This document shows, one piece after another, positions 18,446 through 26,951 of a stretch of 29,773 nucleotides of DNA. Numbering within the stretch: position 1 is the first letter of the stretch; the number at the start of each line of letters is the position of its first letter. The position numbers and the translations under genes were made by a program. The stretch comes from Solicoccozyma terricola. Its lineage: Eukaryota > Basidiomycota > Tremellomycetes > Filobasidiales > Piskurozymaceae. The stretch lies in NCBI GenBank assembly GCA_001600875.1, contig BCLD01000020.1, positions 458,046 through 487,818 on the forward strand. The letters are read 5' to 3'. The notes beneath the pieces were generated by a model. The model was not told the DNA's origin, searched no databases, and saw only the letters and a program-made list of their open reading frames with translations.

Positions 18446-18809
18446 TACATCCGCGCGTCTGGACCACACTCGACATGGACGATGAGACGATACCATCTTG
18501 CTCCTCTGGTCTTTCTTACGGTGTCCTTTCCCTCTGTTTACCTCCATCCATCCCTTAATCATTTTCGAACCTTCAAGCAAGACTCACTTCTACTATCAAG
18601 AGTGTCCCCTCCCCTCTTCTGCCATCCTTCCTTGCAGGCACTCGGGCCAACGCTGGCACCTTCGACAAGCTGGGCTGTCGTGTGCTGCTTATCTGTTTGT
18701 CGCCCATGACACGCCTGTGGCCATAGTTCCTTTTGCAGCGCCAGGACGTCTGTCATCCCCGCCGGCAGTTGGCTTGTCATTCTCATCCAGCTCCAACCTT
18801 CACTGTTAG

Positions 18810-19931
18810 ATGTCTGCCAGCACAGAAGACAAACTCGCTGGCCTTCCTTCGCCCCCGGCGAATCCCCCCAAATCTTCTCCTCCCAAGAAGGATGCTTCCG
18901 TCACTAACAGTCCGCTGCGCATCCTCTCCCTCGATGGCGGTGGAATACGGGGACTCGCCTCGCTATACGTTCTACAAGATCTCATGGATCGAATTCAAGT
19001 GCAGGAGGGACTCGCGGAGATGCCTCTACCGTGCGACTGGTTCGACCTGATAGTCGGAACGTCCACCGGCGGCCTCATAGCCCTCATGCTCGGACGCCTC
19101 AAGATGTCCGTCAACGCCGCCATCGATGCATACAAGGGTCTCGCCGAGGATGTATTTGGCGCGGAGACCAAGTCATTGTTGGGTAGAGTAAATCCCCTTT
19201 CAAGTGAACCTCGTTACTCAGGCGAGAAGCTCGAGGCTGCCATTCGCAAGATCGCTGGAGAAGCGAAACTTGGTGAATCAAAGGCCGATGAAAATTCACT
19301 GGTGAAGCCAAGGTGCCGGGTGGCGGTTGTGGCTGTCAAAGAGGCTGCGGCGGCTAACAGTCCGGACCTTTTGAGGACCTACATGACTGATGTAACTCCT
19401 TATGACTGTACCGTCGTGGAAGCTGCCAGGGCAACAACAGCCGCGAAGGCATTCTTTCCACCTGCAAGTGTCCATGTCAGGTATGGCCTTCGAGTCACCT
19501 ACTTAGACGGCGGGTTGGGTCACAACAACCCGACCCGACTTGCCGTCAACGAAGCCGAAGAGATCTGGGGAGGCAATCGCAGTCTGGGCTGTATCGTGTC
19601 TATTGGCACGGGAATCTCCCGGTTCGTTCGCTTCGAAGGCAACAAACCCGCTCTTACCCAAAAGTTGGTCGAAATCTCGACCGGATGCCAGGCGGTACAC
19701 GAGGAAATGAACAAGAAGTTCGGAGGATTGCAAAAGGGCTTATACTTCCGGTTCGACCCTCCAACCGACGTCGCTGAAATCGTCCTTGACGAGTGGGAGA
19801 AGTCCGACGAAATCGCGGAGCTGGCTCACGCATATGTCCAGGGGAATATTGTCCAGTTCGGCGACTGCGTAACCGCATTCAAGCGCCCGGTAGGTATCCA
19901 GCCCCTAGAACGGACGCTTATCACGCGCTGA
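18810..19931 (+). CDS. Patatin-like phospholipase 1
   Basis: A 373-residue ORF with the complete patatin catalytic set: oxyanion loop LDGGGIRG (residues 41-48), nucleophile GTSTGG (Ser85) and the Asp of LDGG (Asp233). Patatins are cytosolic lipid acyl-hydrolases using a Ser-Asp dyad. The start is the ATG followed by a Pro/Ser/Lys-rich leader; no signal peptide is seen. It is close to the patatin region of the gene at 26952. In that gene the exon ends at CCG|GTAGGT; the same donor is present here at 19890 but no NB-ARC follows. Unspliced, the ORF stops at 19931. Spliced, it could join in frame to an AAAG acceptor at 20069, fusing patatin to the next gene. The gap to the next ATG is only 150 bases. 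Confidence 0.88.
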   Translation: MSASTEDKLAGLPSPPANPPKSSPPKKDASVTNSPLRILSLDGGGIRGLASLYVLQDLMDRIQVQEGLAEMPLPCDWFDLIVGTSTGGLIALMLGRLKMSVNAAIDAYKGLAEDVFGAETKSLLGRVNPLSSEPRYSGEKLEAAIRKIAGEAKLGESKADENSLVKPRCRVAVVAVKEAAAANSPDLLRTYMTDVTPYDCTVVEAARATTAAKAFFPPASVHVRYGLRVTYLDGGLGHNNPTRLAVNEAEEIWGGNRSLGCIVSIGTGISRFVRFEGNKPALTQKLVEISTGCQAVHEEMNKKFGGLQKGLYFRFDPPTDVAEIVLDEWEKSDEIAELAHAYVQGNIVQFGDCVTAFKRPVGIQPLERTLITR

Positions 19932-20081
19932 CGATGGAACTTCCACGCAAGCTTCCTCTTGCTGCGAACCTAGATGGAACCACTGTGAGCTCGTCTCCCG
20001 TTTCTGCCTCCTTGACGAACCTGACGGAGGGGCCTCGTGGACTTCGCTTTATGCAAATTATCCCAAAAGTCCATATTGCGG

Positions 20082-22516
20082 ATGGCAGCGACGTTGAAGC
20101 GTGATGGAGCTAATGATCCAGGAGATGCAAGGCCAAAGAAGATTCGGTTAAAAATATATGACGCGGATGTGGCGGTTCGCTTCGCCATTGCCAGCACTGC
20201 CAGTGCATCGGAAGGTTCTGTTGAAAGGTTACTGGAAGATGGTAAGCTTAGAAGTGCTTGCCGTATGGATCTCGAGGGCTTATTATGACATGCCGCATTT
20301 CAGTCCGCCGTTGTGCCATAAGAGAAGGAAAACGTCCCGTATGTCATTGCGAGGTTTTCAGCACGCCAAGCCGTCGACCGTGCACGATCTCGCTTCAGGA
20401 ATTGCAGAGTCAGGCGCCTGCGGACCAGCACTCCGTACTATGCGCCCTTCGGGACATAGGAAGAGACCATTCGTTGTGAGTCTGCTGCGACGCCCACGAG
20501 CTCGAGTCACTAAATCACATGTTCTGCGGACAGCAACATATGGCAGAGAGCCGACGATGTTGCCGAGGTAAGTTTGCACATTCGGGTTGCAAAGAAATGG
20601 CCTTGACGACCACTTCAGCCGCCCATATCAGCGAAGTCAAACCTTTCCTTCTCTCGGCAGTTCAGCCAGGAGTGTCTTTTTGTCCTTGACGCCGTCGCAG
20701 AGAAGGTTTGCGGATACAAGTCTCTTAGTACTCAAGCAGAGGGTATCCTTCACAAACGCTTTGCCCGTTTCGTCTCCACTCAGGCTGGTAAGCCGGCGTG
20801 CCTTACTGAAGTTTTCGTTTTCTAACGTCGCCCGCCTCATAGCGGTTCCACTGATATGTTCCACCGAGGTCCGCGAAGAAGATGGGCGAAGCCGGGTCGA
20901 TGGGTCCAGTCGTCCCGCTATTACTGGCCACTCCCTCGGAAGCTCCTCTCGAGACAATACCTATGGGCAGTCAAGTGCATCCGCGATGTGCAGTACAATA
21001 CTCAAATGCAACACCTCGTATGAAGATGCCATCAATCTGGGAATGTATGATTTTCACTCCGTCCGTCATCTGGCTTCAAGCAATGCTGGCATATCGTCCG
21101 ACGTGAGGAAATGATATCATAAATACAGCGCTGATCTAACCAGGCACTCCTTGCCAGAGCGATAGGTGGATATCTTTCGCCAATACGGTCTTGGATATAC
21201 AAGAAGAGCTGTTGTCGCTTAGAGAACGATCCTCAATCTTGGGCCATCAGCTTGACATGGTGGCGGCCCCCTTCCTATGTCTCGCTGTGCTTTCTTTCCT
21301 AAATGGTAACTTTTTCGATGCAAGAGTCATCCACACATGGCTCTCCGAACAAGCCATGCATCTTGAAGAAAGAAAGCATTTGCGGTGGGTCTACATCTCG
21401 TTCAACAACTTGATACGCTTGCACTGATTTGCGAACCATCTCAGTATCCTTGAATTGATCACCACAATTTCTCCGGAACTGAACCCGCCCTTGAACAACA
21501 GTCCTTTGAATCGACATTACCAGCCATCACACAGCAGCTATATTCTGCAAGGCATAGGGATTTACGCGATGCGGGGCAAGGTCGAAGGGCAACCCTTGGC
21601 CATTTCCGATGTCATGGCGAACACCCCAGCGGCGAGTGCAGGACTACGACCTTCAGATTGGATCTGGAGCATTAATGGCAGATCAACTTTGAACATGATA
21701 GCGGACGAAGCTCTCGACATGATCAGGGGGGAGTCTCAGACTCCGGTCAGATTGACCATCTTGCGTGAAGGATGGAGTCGGCCTAGTGACGTGGTGCTGC
21801 GACGAGGGTATGTCTCGCTACATCACCCGGCAGACGCATCGCCCTTCGATATTATACCGATAGGGGACAGTGCGGAAGCACCACTCTGTTATTGGATCTG
21901 CAGCATCCCTGGCCAATCGGTTTGGAACCTAACACAGGAAGCTTTCGGCATGATCAGAAGGAATTTGCACTCTCCGGTCCAATTGGCCGTCGTCTATGAA
22001 GGTCGGCTTCGCGATGTGATCATATACGGAGAATACTTCGTGCTGCAAGCTCCGCCAGAGGCAATGAAGCCAGTCGACATTCCCGGAATCAGCTTGGACG
22101 TCAAGCCGATCGTGCGGGACGCCCCCTCTCACGCCAAACAGCACCTGCTAACGACAATGCTTCAAGACAATGTGGTTCAAATTATAGTGGATAGTCGAAT
22201 GGAGCAAGTAGATGTCCCGCCGAGTGTGGCTGGGAATCCTCAGGTTAGGCTCAACCTCTCGTGGCAGTTTGGATTACCCATGCGGATTGATGGATGGGGA
22301 GTATGCTGTGAGCTGACTTTCGGTTTGGTTCAGTACAAGTGCAAGCTTCCTTGGACTTCTATCTTCGCGGCTGTCCCTCATTCGGTGGGCGCGGGTTACC
22401 TCTTTAGCCATGATGTTCCAAGGGATCTCAAGAACTGGAAACCGAGCAGGAGCATCGTTTTCGCGGCTGTTTCACTTATCGTCTTCGTCTGGGCATACTT
22501 GTGGAGTATATTCTAG
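20082..22516 (+). CDS. PDZ + SspB-like domain protein with C-terminal membrane anchor, seven exons
   Basis: Proposed exons: 20082-20241, 20304-20475, 20549-20567, 20619-20787, 20869-21017, 21158-21384, 21445-22516. All introns are GT-AG, the frame is kept throughout, and the product is 655 residues. Residues 1-330 match nothing I recognise (helical, Arg-rich middle). Residues about 334-408 form a CtpA-type PDZ: GIGIYAMRGK, MANTPAASAGLRPSDWIWSI, then ALDMIRG and VRLTILREG. A degenerate second PDZ-like unit follows (437-487). Residues about 530-615 resemble SspB, the ClpXP adaptor: VDVPPSVAGNPQVRLNLSWQ, then a beta pair ending CKLPWTSIFAAV. Residues 635-654 are hydrophobic (IVFAAVSLIVFVWAYLW), a tail anchor. 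Exons 3 and 5 are least certain; the last two are firm. Fungal introns exclude bacterial contamination. Confidence 0.6.
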
Positions 22517-24051
22517 AGCTGGATCAATAAATATGTAGTATGTAAAGGGAAGATCATATAATGGTTATTATCGTCGTCTTCCAAACGACTTATTCCTGTC
22601 ACGGATCGGACGGGGCTTGGTTTTGGTACTGTGCTTAAGCTAGCTCATCAGGTGACTTGAGGACTGGGCTGGATGGGTGTTGGGTTGGAACCAACTAAGT
22701 TGTTTATAGGACAACTGTAAGACTTATGATTCAAGGCTTGCTTTCCAAGTCCAAAACAAACTAAGTAGAGAAGGGACAGTAGATATAGTTGATTTTGCCA
22801 CCGAGGTTGGCCTTGGAGGTGTGGTGCTGGAAATTGCCAGCACATTCCGGGGATTGCCACTGGTTGAGGTGGTAGATTGTTCCAGTACATTCCAGTGGTT
22901 GCCACTCATAGGGGTTGATCTGGTGTGGTCCTTTACAATTTGTTACGAATAAAGTGGTGGCAAAACTGGGAATGATATTCGGTGAAGTCTTCTACTACAT
23001 CTCTAGCTCGATAACCTAGGTATTATGTAGTCCCAGACGAGTTCCCTCTGCCACACTTGCATCCTACCTTATACTGATGCATCCTACACTGACCCAGACT
23101 TGCTGACAGTGTTACGGACACGTGTCCATAAAAGCCCTATCTTAACAATGACGTCCATGCTGGAGGAGACGCTAAGGTGGACCCAGTCGCAAGGTGCGAT
23201 CGTTTACACAGTTTGCGATCGTGAAGGAGAGTCTTATATATGCATCAGACACGCCCGACCGAACAATGGAGCACACTGATGGAGCTACCGGTCAATCAGG
23301 CTGATTTTGGAATAACAAAAACTCAAATAACGTGGTCAGGGGGCTGAAACGCGAATCTGCAATCCTCAAACTTGTCATTGTTTATGAGAACCGTTTCAGC
23401 CTGACCGCGCAACCACAGGGGAAGGGCTTTTATTCCCCAACTTTGACCAAATCAACAGATTCGTCCTCGCCTTACCCTGACTGAAAGACTTCAAAACGAG
23501 GATCTCCAAATTGCCTCGAAACTCATCAGGTTGGTCTTGGCAGTTCCTCTCTTGACAATTGCGCACTGCTCCGGGGGGGGACTTTTGACTCGATTGGGCG
23601 GACCTACCAACTGGACGCAATCCGAGCCTACTCTAAATGGCAGGGGACCGTCAATCACTTTTTGCCAATAATTTCTACAAAACTCTACCCTACTCCTCCT
23701 CCTCAATGACATTGTTCGATCAATTCAGCTCCAGAGTCTGATCTGGCCCTCGAAGCAAGTATTGAAGAAGGGATGGAGTAAAATATGCCTTGCGGAAGGT
23801 CTCACTCCAGCCTGTCCCAACGAACACCAAAAGTGAGGTCGTCATTTTGAGATGTTGCGTCTGTTTTTCTATAACCCCAAGCAGACTTACCTCCGAAACC
23901 ATCCACTGGATCATCCGTTGGCATTCAGGCGAGAACGATCGCGAGGAAGTAGTGGGCACTCGAAATCTAGGAGGGAAGGAGCAGGACCTTGCAGGCGAGT
24001 ATGAGGTCGAGTGATGGGTCAACAACATTCCAGGTGTTTCGCACCGCTGGC
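22517..24051. other. Intergenic, two short repeat structures
   Basis: No gene was supported in 1.5 kb. A 25-base unit is repeated with four mismatches at 22838-22862 and 22882-22906. A 12-base perfect palindrome centred on the E-box CACGTG lies at 23116-23127, inside a 20-base near-palindrome (23112-23131) that runs into ATAAAAG. That could be promoter-like or an LTR edge. A G9 tract lies at 23572-23580. Confidence 0.55.
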
Positions 24052-24984
24052 TTACGATGAGATGCATTCTTGAAGAACTTTGCCGAGGATGTAGACATCA
24101 ACGCTACTTTTGCCCCTTTTTTCGCCAACCTCCTCGTATATCAGGGAAGCCTCCTCAAACCTCTTCCTTGCCTCATCATATTTCGACTGGCCAAGAGCGA
24201 CTCGGCCAAGGTTATAGATGCTGTTCGCCTTGCCGCCTTTGTCGCCGATCTCCTCGAATATCAGGGAAGCCTCCTTAAACCTCTTCCTCGCCTCGTCATA
24301 TTGATACTGGTCAAGAGTGACCCGGCCAAGCTCGTGGATGCTGTCTGCCTTGCCCCCTTTGTTGCCGACCTCCTCAAAGATCAGGAACGCCTCCTCAAAC
24401 CTCATCCTCGCCTCGTCATATTGCGACTGGTCAAGAGCGACCCTGCCTATGTATTGAAGGGTTCTTGCCTCGCCTCCCCTGTCGCCGGCTATTCCGTAGA
24501 GCCGCCGCGCATGCTCAAACTTCGTTACCGCTTCGACATGCTTTGATTGGGCAACGTAAACCTCACCGAGCGCGAGCACCCACTGGGCCATGGGGCGCCA
24601 TTCACCCCTCTCCTCGTGCAGCGGGACTGCGCCCTGGAACTTTGCGATCGCTTCGTCGTAATCCTTGGAGAAGTCCCGAGCGATCCGGCCCAGAAAGTGG
24701 AAGCTGTTTGCCTTGCCCTGCTTGTCGTCGATGTCTTTGTACATCCGAAGCGCCACCTCAAATCCTGCTTTCGCCCTGTCGTACTCTGACTGTTCAAAAT
24801 CAACCAAGCCACACATGGTAATGCAGTCTGCCTGGCCTTGAACGTCCCCGATGTCCTTGTAAAGCCGCAAACCGTCCTCGAATCTCGCTCTCGCATCGCT
24901 ATACTCGGACTGACCCAAAGCTAGGCGCCCGAGACTGCTCTGATCTCGACCACGCAGCTGCGCCGCCTCAGGCCCGAGATCCAC
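24052..24984 (-). CDS. TPR-repeat protein (detached NLR sensor array)
   Basis: The 310-residue ORF consists almost wholly of about seven 40-residue TPR units of the type GGKANSIYNLGRVALGQSKY / DEARKRFEEASLIYEEVG. TPRs form a superhelical protein-binding scaffold; in fungal NLR-like proteins they follow NB-ARC and are thought to sense ligands. The last three units are nearly identical at the DNA level. The first 20 or so residues (MDLGPEAAQL) are antisense to an NB-ARC/TPR linker fragment on the plus strand, so the listed ATG is probably accidental. The array has been cut from its N-terminal partner by an inversion near 24945-24965. It could be expressed as a solo TPR protein or be a relic. 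Confidence 0.65.
   Translation of the reverse strand: MDLGPEAAQLRGRDQSSLGRLALGQSEYSDARARFEDGLRLYKDIGDVQGQADCITMCGLVDFEQSEYDRAKAGFEVALRMYKDIDDKQGKANSFHFLGRIARDFSKDYDEAIAKFQGAVPLHEERGEWRPMAQWVLALGEVYVAQSKHVEAVTKFEHARRLYGIAGDRGGEARTLQYIGRVALDQSQYDEARMRFEEAFLIFEEVGNKGGKADSIHELGRVTLDQYQYDEARKRFKEASLIFEEIGDKGGKANSIYNLGRVALGQSKYDEARKRFEEASLIYEEVGEKRGKSSVDVYILGKVLQECISS
24101..24480 (-). repeat. 120-base coding tandem repeat (TPR units)
   Basis: Three consecutive units begin at 24131, 24251 and 24371 with an exact 120-base period and high identity. Each encodes one 40-residue TPR. Upstream units (24490-24940) have the same period in protein but are much more diverged, so the array seems to have grown or been homogenised at its C-terminal end. 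Confidence 0.9.
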
Positions 24985-25209
24985 AACTTGGAAGCCGTCA
25001 TCGTGCGTGCCCTCGACGACGAAACAAACAGGGAACGCGTTTTGGAAGCTGCAACCGAATTATGCCAAGTCCTCTATTTAAGCCAGATTACCCTCCCTGT
25101 CTTGACTCAATGTCTGCGTGAAGTTCTTCCCAGGCTGACAAATTTGGGACTCGTTGGTCGACTACAACGTTGTCTAATTGCTTTGCTCCGCGTCGCCTAC
25201 TTTTGGTGA
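24963..25209 (+). pseudogene. NLR fragment (segment between NB-ARC and TPR), inverted relative to its TPR array
   Basis: The plus strand reads RPEIHNLEAVIVRALDDE and LPVLTQCLREVLPRL, ending GLVGRLQRCLIALLRVAYF before a TGA at 25207-25209. This aligns with WPEIHNLEDVTIRALGVQ and FPVLTQGLHEILVKL in the gene at 26952-29773, where TPR units follow on the same strand. Here the TPR units lie on the opposite strand, head to head, with the breakpoint near 24945-24965. No NB-ARC core remains upstream. Confidence 0.75.
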
Positions 25210-26158
25210 TGACATTGCTAAATCGCGTCTTACCCATCCCACAACCTACCCTGCTCGCTGCTCTGTAGACGTCAACGCTACTGGTGTATCGAAGATCCTG
25301 CCTCAATTCCTTTGCACCCCACAATAGCGTTACTATGGAACGTTGCCCCGACCTATCCCGCAACACTTACCGGCGCTCGGTATTTTGATTGTCGAGGGTT
25401 CTGAAAACCATCGTGTAACCTTCCTATGCATCAGCGATGCTTCACAACTTCGCCTATAACGCACTCACCTCAAATGCTGCAGTCAAGGCCACAGATTGAG
25501 GATACGCTCCGCTTGACTCCTCCTCTCAGGTTAGGCGCTTCTTTGAGGATGCAACGGACAAAGAGAGGGGAGCGGGAAGAAGGAGAAGGTGGAGCGAGGA
25601 GGTCATGCACAACCCTCCGCATCCTCGGATCCTGTAGCTCGGTAACTTCTCCGCCAAACAATCAGGACAATTCCCCATTCCCTATCGCATGCCATGAGCC
25701 CTGCCCCAGACGACCCCCAAAGAGTGTTCATAGCGTCGACCAAACCTGAAGCTCAAACGCTCCGTCTTATTCGAGGAAAGTCATCCGCCTTCCTTACCAT
25801 GTAATTAGCTGATTTGCTAAGCCCCTCTAGACCTTTCCGTGGGGTCACAAAGCGATTCGGACGTTGCTCTGGGGGGCCACACTGTACGGCATCACGTCAC
25901 TCTACAGGCTCTGTAAAGATATAACATACACTTGAGACCGATCGGATCAAGCTTGAACATCTCTTCCGTAAATTCGACCTGGTAAGGCCGATCCTGTATT
26001 AACCGACGCATTAATACCAAGTCGCCATTACCAGTTCGATAATACCAACTCGATACTGCCGATTCCTAGGTTTCCTCTCGCGGTATACCTCTGCCTCGGC
26101 GAGATCGAGCAGGTCGGACTGCAGTTTGCCACTTTCCTCCCCTTCATTTTATCTATAA
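25210..26158. other. Intergenic, nothing recognised
   Basis: ORFs of up to about 107 codons occur but are low-complexity or without motifs. A stretch at 25990-26070 holds four loose copies of a 13 to 14 base motif related to ATTACCAGTTCGATA. No gene, RNA or transposon end could be supported. Confidence 0.55.
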
Positions 26159-26558
26159 AAGACGATTGTATGAGAGGCCAGTTGATGTCCCTCTTCCCTT
26201 TTGTTCACCCTGTAATACGCAGACAGACGAAAATAGTACCTTATTGTCATTTCCTATCCTCAAACGAGTGAGACTCAACTCAATCGGACAGCTATCCATT
26301 GATCCTCCACTTCCTCGTCTCACCTATCAACAGTGCATATCCCGTAGGCATCGACTGATCCGACGAGGATCAACTGAGTCGAGTGAGTTGACCAAGGGTA
26401 CTGAGAAAGCATGCGGTTTGGTTTTTGGCAAAAGCTTTTTCTGTACTTGTGGCCTCTTACATATTTCGGCAACGTCTGGAATGTTATTGTTCTCTTGTTC
26501 CGTCAGGATGGTCAGGTGACGTTAGCGATTGTTACTTCTAGATGCTGTTCCTCGCCCG

Positions 26559-26580
26559 TCCACTAGGTTGTTTCCGCATT
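26559..26580 (+). promoter_or_regulatory. 22-base block shared upstream of both patatin genes (copy 2)
   Basis: It is identical to 18424-18445 and lies 371 bases before the ATG at 26952. A TATATAG sequence follows about 30 bases downstream (26610-26616), at a normal distance for a TATA box, so the block may be part of a core or proximal promoter. Copy 1 has no equally clear TATA box. Confidence 0.55.
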
Positions 26581-26951
26581 CATCCCGGTGGCGGGAGACA
26601 GCTGCCCGCTATATAGAGCACCAACATCGTTATCCTTAGATCGTTTCCTTCCTTCTTCTCTCGCCTCCCTCTACCTCGAAGTACCGCTTTGCGCTTCTTC
26701 AGCTTCAAGCTGCACTTATGGCTAATATCAAGTGAATCCCCTTGTCTGTGGGCCATCCTTTCAGGCGCCCATCTCAACTTTCGCAACGGAAGCAAGTCAA
26801 ACGCTCCCACCGTCGGCACAAGCTTGCCCGGTGAGATGTCTCTTCCTTGTCACCCGTTGCATGCTTGCGGCGCTGCTGAATGGTCATGGCTGATCTTTGA
26901 CGCCTGGCATCCTGCTTCCTGTTCTCCTCCGGCTGTAGCATCATTCGTGGG

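Noticed and set aside
20587..21114. 175-codon plus-strand ORF
   Set aside because: The spliced model reads a different frame here, with consistent GT-AG sites, phase and coding character, and joins in frame to the PDZ exon. The long ORF would need to ignore three good introns and has a Ser-rich, motif-free product.
24101..24480. Regular 120-base repeats considered as a CRISPR-like or satellite array
   Set aside because: The repeats are continuous, without spacers, and encode TPR units in frame.
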